From the NCBI GenBank assembly GCA_026388415.1, contig JAPLJV010000013.1, forward strand, positions 1 to 64,000: a stretch of DNA of 64,000 nt, written 5' to 3'. The notes under the pieces were generated by a model. That model was not told the DNA's origin and did no database searches. It saw only the letters and a program-made list of their open reading frames with translations. This document shows, piece by piece, positions 51,412 to 61,238 of the stretch (the stretch's first letter is position 1; the number at the start of each line of letters is the position of its first letter). This DNA is from Deltaproteobacteria bacterium (lineage in GTDB: Bacteria; Desulfobacterota; Syntrophia; Syntrophales; JACQWR01). The translations under genes and the position numbers were made by a program.

Positions 51412-52722
51412 ATGGATCAAAAAAACCATCCGCCCGCTGCACTCGCCTGGCTTGTCTGGGGCCTTGGTGCAGCCTTCTACTTCACTGGTTTTTACCATCG
51501 CGTCGCCCCCGCCGTCATGACCGATTCGCTGATGGCCGATTTCCATATCGGCGCTGCCGGACTTGGCAACTTCACGGCCTTTTATTTCTACAGCTATTTC
51601 CTCATGCAGGTCCCCACGGGCATTCTTGCCGACTACTGGGGGCCCCGGAAACTACTTGCCGCCGGGTCGCTGGTGGCCGCTGCCGGAAGCATTCTATTTG
51701 CCTCGGCCACGTCTATTATCCCGGCGAATATGGGGCGGCTTCTCATCGGTGGAGCGGTCGGGGTTGCCTATGTCGCCATCCTTCGCCTGGCAACACGCTG
51801 GTTCGAACCTCGTTTTTACGCCACGTTGGGAGGGCTGACCCTTTTCTGCGGCGTCAGCGGCGCCGTATCCGCCGGTGTACCACTGCATTTTCTGGTTACC
51901 CGCTTCGGCTGGCGGCCGGTGATGTTCTTTGCGGCGGCCGTCCTCCTTCTCATCGGGGCTGCGATTTGGCTGATCATCCGGGATGATCCGGCGGAACGGG
52001 GATACAGAAGCTTCGCTGTCCCTGAGTCGGAGGTATTATTTTCACTGACCGGGCTCAAAAGCGATCTGGTGATGGTGTTTGGCTACCGTAACACCTGGCT
52101 GCTTTCGCTGGTCGGTTGCGGCCTGACGGGATCGGTCCTCACCTTTGCCGGGCTTTGGGGAGTTCCGTTTTTAACGACCCATTACGGGATACCCGTTGCG
52201 GCAAGCTCCGCCATTACCTCGACATTGCTCATCTGCTTCGCCGTTGGAGCTATCATGCTGGCCAGCCTGTCCGACCGGATTGGCCTGCGCAAACCCATCC
52301 TGTTTATCGGTTCAGTCCTGGCATTGTTCTGCTGGATTCCGATTCTCTTCTTTCCCGGCCTTTCCCTCTGGCTACTGGTTGTCATGGTCATTCTCGTCGG
52401 TCTGGCGTGCGGTTCCGTGACCACCGGCTTCGCCTTTGCGAAGGAGTCTGTTCCGTCCCGGTTTGCCGGCACGGTCAGCGGCGTGTATAACATGGGTTCG
52501 ATGCTGGGGGTCATGATCCTCCAACCGGCCATCGGCTGGATTCTGGATCTCTCCTGGCAGGGAACGATAGCCGGCGGCGTTCGGATCTACTCCTTGGCCG
52601 CCTACCGATCGGGTTTTGTGCTGATCGTCATCATCTCGATCTTGTCAGTCCTGGCGATCAGCTTCACCGTCGAGACCCACTGCCGTCAGGAGGGGATCGG
52701 GGCAGCAAAGGCACACCGCTAA
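51412..52722 (+). CDS. MFS transporter, probable organic-acid carrier
   Basis: A 436-residue, 12-helix major facilitator. Motif GILADYWGPRKLLAAG is the MFS loop 2-3 signature; the C-terminal domain mirrors it with ASLSDRIGLRKPILF. The position directly after a glcD/glcF-like pair on the same strand suggests uptake of glycolate, lactate or a related acid. The subfamily is closer to GlpT/NarK-like carriers than to lactate permease LldP. Confidence 0.85.
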   Translation: MDQKNHPPAALAWLVWGLGAAFYFTGFYHRVAPAVMTDSLMADFHIGAAGLGNFTAFYFYSYFLMQVPTGILADYWGPRKLLAAGSLVAAAGSILFASATSIIPANMGRLLIGGAVGVAYVAILRLATRWFEPRFYATLGGLTLFCGVSGAVSAGVPLHFLVTRFGWRPVMFFAAAVLLLIGAAIWLIIRDDPAERGYRSFAVPESEVLFSLTGLKSDLVMVFGYRNTWLLSLVGCGLTGSVLTFAGLWGVPFLTTHYGIPVAASSAITSTLLICFAVGAIMLASLSDRIGLRKPILFIGSVLALFCWIPILFFPGLSLWLLVVMVILVGLACGSVTTGFAFAKESVPSRFAGTVSGVYNMGSMLGVMILQPAIGWILDLSWQGTIAGGVRIYSLAAYRSGFVLIVIISILSVLAISFTVETHCRQEGIGAAKAHR

Positions 52723-52863
52723 CTTGATTATGTAAGGGCTTTTTGCCCAATGAAAGCAATTTTACACATGACCCGTAAAATCAATCTTGCCAAAACGGCG
52801 CTGCATCTCGGCAAGCCCTGCTGCCGCTTTTTTCTTCCATCCCTGCCCACGGGAAACGCTCTT

Positions 52864-54228
52864 TTACGAGTAGGTGATGCCGTCGTCCGATCGGGCCAGT
52901 TGTTCAAATGATGTGTATTGCTCCAGGAAGGCCAGTTTGACGGTTCCCACAGGGCCGTTTCTCTGCTTGCCGATAATGATCTCGGCGATGCCCTTTTCGG
53001 GATTATCTTCTGATTTATTATAAACCTCGTCCCGGTAGATGAAGGCAATAACGTCCGCGTCCTGCTCTATCGCGCCCGATTCCCGCAGGTCTGCCATTTG
53101 CGGCCGGCGGTTGGTGCGGTCTTCTACCTTCCGGTTGAGCTGGGAAAGGGCGATGACCGGAACGTTTAACTCCTTGGCCAAGGCTTTTAAGGAACGGCTG
53201 ATTTCTGATATTTCCTGCTCCCGGGAATCCCTGCGGCCGCTGGCTCGCATGAGCTGGAGATAATCGAGGACTACCATTTCCAGCCCGTTTTCCGCTTTCA
53301 GCCTTCGGGCCTTGGCCTTCATTTCGAGCACCGTGATGGCCGGCGTGTCGTCAATAAAGATGGGCGCTTCCGAGAGCCTTCCTGCCGCCGTCGTCAGCTT
53401 GGGCCAATCGGTTTCTCCCACTAATCCCCGCCGCAGGCGCTGGGAGTCCACTTTGGCGTCTGCGGCCAGCATGCGCAGGGCCAACTGCTCTTTAGACATT
53501 TCCAGGGAAAATACGGCGACGGGCAATCCCATCTCTACAGCGGCATGACGGGCCAGATTAAGGGCGAAGGCCGTCTTTCCCATGCTGGGACGGCCCGCAA
53601 CGATGATCAGCTCGGATTTTTGCAGGCCCGAGGTCAGGTCGTCGAGTCTTGCAAACCCCGTGGGAACTCCCGTGATCAGGTTCTTTTTTTCGTAAAGATT
53701 TTCAATAGTTTTGAAGGTATCTTTAATAATATTCTTCAAGAGATAAAAAGACGGTCTGATTTTATTTTCGGAAATCTCGAAAATGGAGTGCTCCGCCTCG
53801 TCCAAAACATCATCAACGTCCATGCCGCTGTCATAGCTGTTTTTCAGGATGCCGGTCGCCGTGCCGATCAGTTGCCGGAGAATGGCCTTCTCTTTCACAA
53901 TCTTGGCGTAGTAGGCAACGTTGGCCGCGGAAGGGACGTTGTCCACCAGGGATGCCAGATAGGCGGCGCCCCCCACGCCATCGAGCTGCTTTTTATTCTT
54001 CAGGATATTAGTCAGGGTAATGAGATCGGTCGGCTCGTTCTTGTCGGACAGTTCGATGATGGCCGTAAAAATACGGCGGTGGGATTCACTATAAAAGTCA
54101 TTGGCTACGAGAACTTCCAGGACGTTGTTTAACGCCTGGTTGTCAAGCAGGATGCCGCCCAAAATGGACTGCTCGGCTTCGGCATTCTGGGGCGGCACTT
54201 TATGCGGGGAGGCGTCCATGTCTCTCAT
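52864..54228 (-). CDS. dnaB: Replicative DNA helicase
   Basis: A 454-residue DnaB. The N-terminal domain (PPQNAEAEQSILGGILLDNQ) and the RecA-like core with Walker A GRPSMGKTAFAL, VLDYLQLM (motif H2) and QLNRKVEDR with DLRESGAIEQDADV are complete. It unwinds DNA at the replication fork. It is the last gene in the conserved rpsF-rpsR-DUF2232-rplI-dnaB order. Confidence 0.97.
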   Translation of the reverse strand: MRDMDASPHKVPPQNAEAEQSILGGILLDNQALNNVLEVLVANDFYSESHRRIFTAIIELSDKNEPTDLITLTNILKNKKQLDGVGGAAYLASLVDNVPSAANVAYYAKIVKEKAILRQLIGTATGILKNSYDSGMDVDDVLDEAEHSIFEISENKIRPSFYLLKNIIKDTFKTIENLYEKKNLITGVPTGFARLDDLTSGLQKSELIIVAGRPSMGKTAFALNLARHAAVEMGLPVAVFSLEMSKEQLALRMLAADAKVDSQRLRRGLVGETDWPKLTTAAGRLSEAPIFIDDTPAITVLEMKAKARRLKAENGLEMVVLDYLQLMRASGRRDSREQEISEISRSLKALAKELNVPVIALSQLNRKVEDRTNRRPQMADLRESGAIEQDADVIAFIYRDEVYNKSEDNPEKGIAEIIIGKQRNGPVGTVKLAFLEQYTSFEQLARSDDGITYS

Positions 54229-54258
54229 GGGAAATTCACTTTGTATTGCGGCAATAAG

Positions 54259-54705
54259 TTATTGTTCGGCTACGATGTTCACCTTCAATTCTGCAGACGC
54301 ACCGGCGGGCAGCTTGATTCGGACGGGAAATTCCCCCAGGGACTTCAGCGGTTCATCCAGCATAATGTTTTTCTTTTCAATTTCAATACCGGCTTCCTGA
54401 AGGGCCTTCTCGATGTCCTTGGTTCCCACGGAGCCGAACAACTTGTCCTGCTCGCCCACCCGTCTGGCAATGGTGCAGGTAATACCGGCCAATTTCTGCG
54501 CGATGTCCTCGGCCTTTTTGCGTTCTTTGGCCGCCACTTGAAGAATATGCTGCTTATTGTGTTCCATGGTCTTCAGGTTTCTGGTGTTGGCCTCGATCGC
54601 GAGCCCCTGCGGGACCAGATAATTCCGGGCATAACCATCCGATACCTTCACCGTATCTCCCGCTTTTCCCAACGATACAATATTTTCCTTTAAAATCACG
54701 TTCAT
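54259..54705 (-). CDS. rplI: 50S ribosomal protein L9
   Basis: A 148-residue L9 with its N-terminal signature NIVSLGKAGDTVKVSDGYARN, the connecting helix and the C-terminal rRNA-binding domain. It binds 23S rRNA near the L1 stalk. It lies 30 bases upstream of dnaB. Confidence 0.97.
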   Translation of the reverse strand: MNVILKENIVSLGKAGDTVKVSDGYARNYLVPQGLAIEANTRNLKTMEHNKQHILQVAAKERKKAEDIAQKLAGITCTIARRVGEQDKLFGSVGTKDIEKALQEAGIEIEKKNIMLDEPLKSLGEFPVRIKLPAGASAELKVNIVAEQ

Positions 54706-54757
54706 AGCTTCACTCCTAAGTTATGGTAAATGAATGAAATATCAAGTTTATTACTAA

Positions 54758-55726
54758 CTAAACGACTGAATCTTGCATCGGTTTGTTCAGTTTGCGAAAG
54801 TCAGCCCAGAGATCAATAAGGCCTGCCGCCACGACCAGCAGGGTGGCAATTTGCTGGGCGAAGATGAGAAAATAAAACAGGTATCTAAAGCTGGTGGGGA
54901 GCGGGCTTTTTCTAAGAAAAAAGCTGACGATCGCCAGGCCTGCCAGCAGATAGACTGACAAAATAACCAGCAACATGTTCCAGCCGATAAAGGCCGTCCG
55001 TTCGTCGGACAGCAGAACCATAGCACCGGCGGCGATCAAATACCAGACCATTTTATCCGGCGCCTTCCAGGAGCTTAAGTCGCCGAAATCCATGCCGGAC
55101 AATTCCAATTTCCTAAACAGGACCCTTCCTGCCAACAGATTAACCCAGACTATAAAGGTTACCGTCACGAGAAAAAGTGAGGGTAATATCAAGGTTATGG
55201 AACTCACTACCTCCGTGATGTTCTCCTTGATCATGTTGATCTGCTCGGTGGCGATATTTAGACCGGCGTAAACTTTGATGCTGTATAATATTTGCTTTTG
55301 AATGTATGTTTCCACCAACTGCCAAGGCGCTGTGCGAAAGTAATAAGACTGATGAAGGACAAACATTGCCCCCAGGCAGAAGATCGCCGCCACTGAGTAT
55401 GAGATCGTCTTTTCGAGGGAAAGATTTCGTTTCCGGCACTCGGAGATCATTATTCCCGCTGCCGCCAGCATGATGATTAAAAGCACGTTGGCATAGGCAT
55501 TGATGGTCGTAAGAACAACAAGGGAGCCGCTAAGAGACGTCGCCAATATAGCGACGCCTTTTACGCGGCTGCCCTTTAAGTAATAGTAAAGAATCGGCAG
55601 GGGAATGAAGATAATGAAGATGGCCCCCAAAACGGGTGTCAGTGAAACAAAGAAAAAAATCAGGGAGGCAATGGCTAAATCCCTGAAAAAACCAGCATCA
55701 AAAAAACCACTCCTCTTTATTTCCAA
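54758..55726 (-). CDS. DUF2232 membrane protein (YybS-like)
   Basis: A 322-residue protein with about eight hydrophobic segments. It is found in this place in many genomes, between rpsR and rplI, and the opening FFDAGFFRDLAIASLIFFFV is compatible with the family. The function of DUF2232 proteins is unknown; an envelope role is usually suggested. Confidence 0.8.
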   Translation of the reverse strand: MEIKRSGFFDAGFFRDLAIASLIFFFVSLTPVLGAIFIIFIPLPILYYYLKGSRVKGVAILATSLSGSLVVLTTINAYANVLLIIMLAAAGIMISECRKRNLSLEKTISYSVAAIFCLGAMFVLHQSYYFRTAPWQLVETYIQKQILYSIKVYAGLNIATEQINMIKENITEVVSSITLILPSLFLVTVTFIVWVNLLAGRVLFRKLELSGMDFGDLSSWKAPDKMVWYLIAAGAMVLLSDERTAFIGWNMLLVILSVYLLAGLAIVSFFLRKSPLPTSFRYLFYFLIFAQQIATLLVVAAGLIDLWADFRKLNKPMQDSVV

Positions 55727-55764
55727 ATTCTGAACCCGTCCCAGTTCCCTCTACTGACTTCCCT

Positions 55765-56037
55765 CTATCTGCTGCCCTCGGCAGTGACATAGGGCAGCAG
55801 GGCAATCATCCGCGCCTTTTTAATAGCCACGGTCAATGCCCGCTGATGTTTTGCACAACTGCCCGTAATCCGCCGGGGCATGATTTTGCCACGTTCCGTG
55901 AGAAAATCCTTCAGGAATCCCGGCTGCTTGTATTCTATTTTCAAGGTTGAGTCATTGCAAAATTTGCAAAATTTCCTTTTATGGAAAAACTTTTTCTGTG
56001 GTCGCTGCTCTCTGGAGCTTCTTTCCGGTACCGCCAT
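55765..56037 (-). CDS. rpsR: 30S ribosomal protein S18
   Basis: A 90-residue S18 with signature [20 protein letters not shown] and [21 protein letters not shown]. It keeps the KFCKFC pair and a third Cys near 61, so it is of the zinc-binding-capable type. It is three bases from rpsF. Confidence 0.97.
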   Translation of the reverse strand: MAVPERSSREQRPQKKFFHKRKFCKFCNDSTLKIEYKQPGFLKDFLTERGKIMPRRITGSCAKHQRALTVAIKKARMIALLPYVTAEGSR

Positions 56038-56040
56038 CGG

Positions 56041-56517
56041 TTATTCTCCCTCCTTGCCGGCCGGCTCAGGTGACAAAACTTCGTCCTCCCTGGCCACGAC
56101 CGCTGCCGTTTCTGCCGCCCCGGTCTCTGCCGGGGTTGCCGCTACTTCCTGATCGGGGGCGGGCGCTGGTTCCACTTTTGCTTCAACCTCGGGAGGATTC
56201 ATCTCTTTTTCGAGTTCCTCAAGATTTACCGCCTCCTGGGTTTTCACCGTCATGAACTTCAAAATCTTGTCGCCAATCCGCAAGTTTCTTTCAAACTCCG
56301 TAACGATGGCGGCCGTGCCGACAAAATCAATGAGCACATAAAAACCTCGGGCCTGCTTTTCGATTTCGTAGGCGAGCTTCCTTTTACCCCACTTTTCTAC
56401 CTTGACGATGATTCCTTGCCGGTCCTTGACGATGGCGCTGTAGCGTTCCACCAGACCAGTGATGTCCTCTTCCGGTAAATCCGGGTACGTAATGAATATT
56501 GTCTCGTATCTCCTCAA
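56041..56517 (-). CDS. rpsF: 30S ribosomal protein S6
   Basis: A protein of 158 residues. The S6 core is complete (RRYETIFITYPDLPEEDITG; KWGKRKLAYEIEKQARGFYV). It has an extra C-terminal tail of about 55 residues rich in Ala, Pro, Val and Glu, longer than in Escherichia coli. It leads the conserved block and pairs with S18 on 16S rRNA. Confidence 0.97.
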   Translation of the reverse strand: MRRYETIFITYPDLPEEDITGLVERYSAIVKDRQGIIVKVEKWGKRKLAYEIEKQARGFYVLIDFVGTAAIVTEFERNLRIGDKILKFMTVKTQEAVNLEELEKEMNPPEVEAKVEPAPAPDQEVAATPAETGAAETAAVVAREDEVLSPEPAGKEGE

Positions 56518-56639
56518 ATTACTACCTCCTCTCGGCTTTAAATCCCGAACACCGGGTTCGGGTAAGGATCCTGTCTTGAAACGGGCTTGCCTTCTATCCT
56601 ACCGCTCTGGATATTGCAAGCACTTTGTGTAGGCGTAAG

Positions 56640-57113
56640 TTACGGGACTGACGCTGCCATGACTTTAATGGTATCACCAACCGTTACCTCGCCCTCCTGA
56701 AGCACTTCGGCAAAGACACCTTCCCGAGGCATGACGCAATCCCCCACCTGGTAAAAAATATTGCACCGGGTGTGGCATTCCTTGCCGATCTGCGTGAGCC
56801 TGATAACTGCGTCTGCCCCTATTGTCAGAGTTGTCCCCACGGGTAAAAGATAAAGATCAATGCCCTCTATGGAAAGATTTTCGGCAAAGTCGCCATAATC
56901 CACGGGGAGCCCTTTGGCCCTTATCTTCTCGATGCTCTTTTTGGACAGGAGGCTGAGCTGGCGGTGCCATTTGCCTGCATGTCCGTCGTCGGCGATACCC
57001 CAATCTTTTACGAGCCGACAGGCGCCAACATTCTTTTTCTTGGTCCCTTTTTCTGCGCTGATATTGACGGAAAGCACCGTGCCTTCCTCATTTGCTGCTA
57101 CCTCTGGTACCAT
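56640..57113 (-). CDS. MOSC-domain protein
   Basis: A 157-residue protein with a MOSC fold: ADDGHAGKWHRQLSLLSKKS and DFAENLSIEGIDL, ending in EVTVGDTIKV. The Cys in GKECHTRCNIFYQ is at the expected persulfide or metal-linked place. Such proteins carry sulfur or bind Mo cofactors. No partner gene is next to it. Confidence 0.85.
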   Translation of the reverse strand: MVPEVAANEEGTVLSVNISAEKGTKKKNVGACRLVKDWGIADDGHAGKWHRQLSLLSKKSIEKIRAKGLPVDYGDFAENLSIEGIDLYLLPVGTTLTIGADAVIRLTQIGKECHTRCNIFYQVGDCVMPREGVFAEVLQEGEVTVGDTIKVMAASVP

Positions 57114-57256
57114 CTGATAACCGCCTTTCGGAGAATAAATATATTCCGGCGATACTACTCGCAGTCCAGGAAAAATGTCAATATTTTATAAAAAAGGCTG
57201 GATGCAGGCTTTCGCCAATATGACGGTTCGGGGACTTTTGACGAGATCATCAGCCT

Positions 57257-59938
57257 TTAATGGGCTTCATCCCAGTTCCTGCCTACGGCAATATCTACCT
57301 GCAGGGGAACGAGCAGCTTGATGACCCCTTCCATTTCCTTTTTAACGAGGGACATGACCTCGTCCTTTTCCGCGACCGGTGTCTCCAGAACCAGTTCATC
57401 ATGGACCTGCATGATCATCGCAGCCTTGAGGCCCCGGGCTTGGATAGCTCCGGCAATATTCAGCATGGCCACCTTGATGAGTTCCGCCGCCGTACCCTGG
57501 ATGGGGGTGTTGATCGCCATCCGTTCGGCAAACTGCCGCACAATCTGATTGCTGCTCGCAAGCTCCGGCAGATAACGCCGGCGTTTCAAAAGGGTGGTAA
57601 CAAAGCCGTCCCGCCGCGCCTGTTCCAGAATCCCGTCTAAATAGCGGCGCACCCCTTTGTACTTACGGAAATACCCGTCAATGTAGTCCTGAGCCAGTTT
57701 CTGCGCTATCCCGAGTTCCTTGGCCAGACTGAAGGCGCCCATCCCGTAGAGGATGCCGAAATTGATCACCTTGGCCTGCCTGCGCATCTCTGCATTCACC
57801 ATCTCGGGAAAGACACCGAAGACGTCGGAGGCCGTGCGGCTATGAATATCCTCCCCCGAGGCAAAGGCCGCGATTAGCGCCTCGTCGCGGGAAAGATGGG
57901 CCATAACTCTAAGCTCGATCTGTGAATAGTCGGCCGAGACCATCTCCCATCCCTCGGGCGCAATGAAGGCCTGCCGGATTCTTTTTCCCTCTACCGTCCG
58001 GATGGGAATATTCTGCAGATTGGGGTTGCTGCTGGAGAGTCTGCCCGTAGCCGCGACCGTCTGGTTATAAGAGGTGTGCACGCGGCCCGTTTCGGGATTT
58101 ACGAGCAGAGGCAGGGCATCAACGTAGGTGGATTTGAGCTTGGCCAGACTGCGGTAAGCCAGAATTTCCGCCGGCAGTTCATGGCTTTTCGCGAGTTTCG
58201 CCAGCACCTCCACATCCGTGGAATAGCCATCCTTCGTCTTCTTGCCCCGGAGCAGGCCCAGTTTTTCAAAAAGGATGACTTGCAACTGCTTGGGGGAGTT
58301 AATGTTAAATTTCTCTCCCGCCAGAAGGTATATCTTTTCTTCTGAAAGCGAGAGCAATTGCGCCAGCTCCACCGCCAGGGAGCGGAAAAGCTGAATATCC
58401 AGCAGAACGCCTTTTTTTTCCATGGCCGCCAAAACGGCGACAAGGGGCATTTCGACAGCGTGAAAAAGATGGTCAAAGCCGTCGCGACCAATTTTTTCGG
58501 CCATGACGGTGGCCAGGTTGAAGATAGCATCCACGCGTTGACAGGCATAATCCCGCGTCTTATCCACGGCAATGCCTGCGGGCGACAGGGTCCTGGCGCC
58601 ACTGCCGAGAAATTCTTTCGCCGTGATTATCTGACGATTCAGATGCTGTCTCAGGACATCGGCCAGGTCAATGCTCCGCTGCGCCGGATCGAGGATGTAG
58701 GAGGCCACCATCGTATCCATAGCCGCCCCGCGTAGCGAAAGCCCCTTTTGGGACAGGATGATCAGGATATTTTTCAGATCGTGGCAATGCTTTTTTATCT
58801 TTTCATCGGCAAAAAATGGTTTGAGGCCCTCCCATATCTGCTCCTCCGGCAACTGCCGGGGAACGCCGTCATAATCGTGGTGCAGCGGGATGTAGCAGGC
58901 CTCGCCCTGTTTACAGCAAATCGCCAGACCTACTATTTGGGCACGCATCACCTCCGCGCCGGTCAGGAGAATATCCAGAGAAAACTCCTCGACATGACGT
59001 AGTTCGTCGAGAAGGGCGATAAATTCCTCCGCAGTCATTATCAAGCGGTAGTTACCTGTCAGCGCCGCATCTTTTACCTTCAGATCCTGGAGCAGGGAAG
59101 AAAATTCAAACTCCGTAAAGAGCTCCCTCAGCCTGGCGTTATCCGGCGTGTCGCAGCGGGCCATCTCCAGATCAAAGGCGATCTCCACATCTGTTTTAAT
59201 CTCGGCGAGCCTCCGGCTCAGCTTTGCCTGGTCGGCAAATTCCGTGAGCAACTGTTTCATCCGGATACTTTTTATCTTATCAATATTATTAAGGACTTCT
59301 TCTACGGTGCCATATTCTTCGACCAGCGCCAGCGCCGCTTTCGGACCGATCCCGGGCACACCGGGAATATTGTCCGAGGCATCCCCCATAAGACCCAGTA
59401 TTTCCACCACCTGTTCCGGCCCGACGCCAAAGCGCTCCTTCACGGCGGCGGCGTTGTAGGTCTTATCCTTCATCGTATCAACCATCGCGACATCGGCGGT
59501 AACAAGCTGCATCATGTCCTTATCCCCGGAAACGATGATGACCTTCATCCCCTCCCCCGCATAGCGTCTGGCCAGCGTCCCGATAATATCATCGGCTTCA
59601 ATGCCCTGCTGTTCCAGGATCGGGATGGAAAAAGCCCGGATGACGTCCTTGATGCAGGAAAACTGCGGGATCAAGGCTTCCGGAATCGCCTTGCGGTTGG
59701 CCTTGTAATCTTTATAGGACTCATGGCGGAACGTGGGGCCTTTAAGATCAAAAACGACGGCCAGATACCGGGAATTAAAATCCCGCCGGAGCTTCATAAG
59801 CATCGTCGTGAAGCCGTAGATGGCGTTGGTCGGAAACCCCTTGGAGTTGGTCAGGTCGCGGATGGCGTAAAAGGCGCGAAAGACATAGTTGCTCCCGTCT
59901 ACGAGAATAAGGGACGGCTTCTCAATAATATCGGGCAT
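57257..59938 (-). CDS. polA: DNA polymerase I
   Basis: An 893-residue PolA. It has an N-terminal 5' nuclease with a complete acidic set (DGSNYVFRAF; VSGDKDMMQLV; GDASDNIPGVPGIGPK), a middle 3'-5' exonuclease-like region and the polymerase domain (SADYSQIELRVMAHLS; QAKVINFGILYGMGAF; MQVHDELVLE). In the exonuclease region the first Asp is kept (Asp322), but the partner Glu is Leu324 and the Asp of the KYD motif is missing, although MDTMVASYILD is recognisable. Proofreading is therefore probably lost. The gene stands alone on the minus strand. Confidence 0.96.
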   Translation of the reverse strand: MPDIIEKPSLILVDGSNYVFRAFYAIRDLTNSKGFPTNAIYGFTTMLMKLRRDFNSRYLAVVFDLKGPTFRHESYKDYKANRKAIPEALIPQFSCIKDVIRAFSIPILEQQGIEADDIIGTLARRYAGEGMKVIIVSGDKDMMQLVTADVAMVDTMKDKTYNAAAVKERFGVGPEQVVEILGLMGDASDNIPGVPGIGPKAALALVEEYGTVEEVLNNIDKIKSIRMKQLLTEFADQAKLSRRLAEIKTDVEIAFDLEMARCDTPDNARLRELFTEFEFSSLLQDLKVKDAALTGNYRLIMTAEEFIALLDELRHVEEFSLDILLTGAEVMRAQIVGLAICCKQGEACYIPLHHDYDGVPRQLPEEQIWEGLKPFFADEKIKKHCHDLKNILIILSQKGLSLRGAAMDTMVASYILDPAQRSIDLADVLRQHLNRQIITAKEFLGSGARTLSPAGIAVDKTRDYACQRVDAIFNLATVMAEKIGRDGFDHLFHAVEMPLVAVLAAMEKKGVLLDIQLFRSLAVELAQLLSLSEEKIYLLAGEKFNINSPKQLQVILFEKLGLLRGKKTKDGYSTDVEVLAKLAKSHELPAEILAYRSLAKLKSTYVDALPLLVNPETGRVHTSYNQTVAATGRLSSSNPNLQNIPIRTVEGKRIRQAFIAPEGWEMVSADYSQIELRVMAHLSRDEALIAAFASGEDIHSRTASDVFGVFPEMVNAEMRRQAKVINFGILYGMGAFSLAKELGIAQKLAQDYIDGYFRKYKGVRRYLDGILEQARRDGFVTTLLKRRRYLPELASSNQIVRQFAERMAINTPIQGTAAELIKVAMLNIAGAIQARGLKAAMIMQVHDELVLETPVAEKDEVMSLVKKEMEGVIKLLVPLQVDIAVGRNWDEAH

Positions 59939-59984
59939 TTTTGATAGTTACCTTTCGGTTGGCAGCGCCGGCATTGCGGCCCTG

Positions 59985-60686
59985 CTATTTCAGGGAATTC
60001 AGTACCGCCTTGAAGAGCGATGCACTATGACCAAGTTGCCGGTATGCCTCTTCCGGCAGCATATTGCGATTGTCTTTCTGCAGTTTGCTGTATAGTTCCC
60101 GCGCCAGATTGGCAATGCGCGCAATTTCTTTAGCCAGGTCTTCTTCAAATTGATCCGCACGCAGGGCAATCGGATACATATTCCTTTCGATTTTATCGAG
60201 CCTCTGTAATGCCTCGCCTTCAACTACCCCATCATTTGCTCCATGCTGAATCTTAAGGGTTTCATCACGGGGAGCATTATGCAGCGGCTGTGACAAGTCG
60301 CCTATGTAATGGGCGCAATAGGCAAGATGGTATTGGGTATATTTGCCTTCCCTTTTAAACTTCGTATAGGCCCGCAAAGAACCGATGATCGCACCGTAAA
60401 GATGTCCCTTGCTGTCGTCCGGAACATTATAACGATCCACCTGTTCCAGCACCATCTCCGGCGTGATCTCCCCGTCGCCGGGATTATCACTGTGATGATT
60501 TCTCTCCTCCGTAAACCCTGCCTTTATTTTGGCAATATCCGGCCCGGCAGCGTTATACCACTTTGGATAACCCGCCGCTTTCGCTACCGCCAGGTGAGTT
60601 TCATCATGCCAAGCCAATGCGGTGGTGATGCTGAACGAAAAAACACATAACAGGGCAATGCTTAATAATATGATCCTTTTCTTCAT
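59985..60686 (-). CDS. Exported S1/P1 nuclease- or phospholipase C-like zinc protein
   Basis: A 233-residue protein with a signal peptide ending in TALA. The mature N-terminus is WHDETHLAVAKAAGY, and zinc ligands are visible in ERNHHSDNPGD and HLAYCAHYIGDLSQPLH. This is the pattern of the S1/P1 nuclease and zinc-dependent phospholipase C superfamily, where the N-terminal Trp itself binds zinc. Nuclease or phospholipase activity cannot be separated by sequence. It is expected outside the cytoplasm. Confidence 0.85.
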   Translation of the reverse strand: MKKRIILLSIALLCVFSFSITTALAWHDETHLAVAKAAGYPKWYNAAGPDIAKIKAGFTEERNHHSDNPGDGEITPEMVLEQVDRYNVPDDSKGHLYGAIIGSLRAYTKFKREGKYTQYHLAYCAHYIGDLSQPLHNAPRDETLKIQHGANDGVVEGEALQRLDKIERNMYPIALRADQFEEDLAKEIARIANLARELYSKLQKDNRNMLPEEAYRQLGHSASLFKAVLNSLK

Positions 60687-60797
60687 TTCCTGCCCTTTTT
60701 AATGGATTATCCCGATTCATCCCTGTCATGCCGTCTTGCGGCAATATATTACGGGTCATTACACCGCCGCGTGCCATATTTCAAGGATATTTTCCCC

Positions 60798-60827
60798 TTG
60801 ACAATTATTAATCGCCCGGTGTAGAAG
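60798..60827 (+). promoter_or_regulatory. Promoter of the cold-shock gene
   Basis: TTGACA and TAGAAG are 18 bases apart. They are about 130 bases before the cold-shock start, giving a long leader as usual for csp genes. Confidence 0.55.
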
Positions 60828-60865
60828 CACACAGGATGATTTAAGACGTTTTGCAGTGCGAGTTG

Positions 60866-60900
60866 GCCGCCATGATCTTAAAGTCTGGGCGGCTTTTTCT
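60866..60900 (+). terminator. Terminator-like hairpin in the cold-shock leader
   Basis: GCCGCC pairs with GGCGGC, followed by TTTTTCTTTC. It stands between promoter and gene and could attenuate transcription or act as a temperature-sensitive structure. Confidence 0.6.
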
Positions 60901-60956
60901 TTCTGTCATCTTGTTCATCCAGTCATGAGAAAATTCAAGAAAGGAGGGAGCAGGAT

Positions 60957-61157
60957 ATGTCAGAAGGTAAAGTAAAGTGGTTCAATGAGCAAAAGGGTTT
61001 TGGCTTCATCGAAAAGGATGAGGGCGGCGATGTGTTCGTTCATTACAGTGCGATTCAGGCCGGTGGTTTCAAGACGTTAAACGAGGGCCAGCGAGTCAGT
61101 TTCGACATTGCCCAGGGCAAAAAAGGCCCGGCCGCGGAAAACGTAAAGCCCATATAG
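60957..61157 (+). CDS. Cold-shock protein, CspA family
   Basis: A 66-residue single cold-shock domain: [20 protein letters not shown] and [10 protein letters not shown] contain RNP1 and RNP2. It binds single-stranded RNA or DNA as a chaperone. GGAGG precedes the ATG. The long leader carries a terminator-like hairpin. Confidence 0.96.
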   Translation: MSEGKVKWFNEQKGFGFIEKDEGGDVFVHYSAIQAGGFKTLNEGQRVSFDIAQGKKGPAAENVKPI

Positions 61158-61182
61158 GCTTTTTCTGCAGAAAAAATTATGA

Positions 61183-61224
61183 GGCATTCCGCTGCCTGTA
61201 AATGGTAGTGGGATGCCTTTTTTC
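61183..61224 (+). terminator. Intrinsic terminator after the cold-shock gene
   Basis: GGCATTCCGCTGCC pairs, with G-U pairs, with GGTAGTGGGATGCC; a T-run follows at once. It ends 15 bases before the SH3-NlpC/P60 gene. Confidence 0.85.
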
Positions 61225-61238
61225 TTTTTGAGGAACTT

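Noticed and set aside
52728-53048. Minus-strand frame overlapping the dnaB end
   Set aside because: It is a frame-shifted shadow of dnaB with no domain character.
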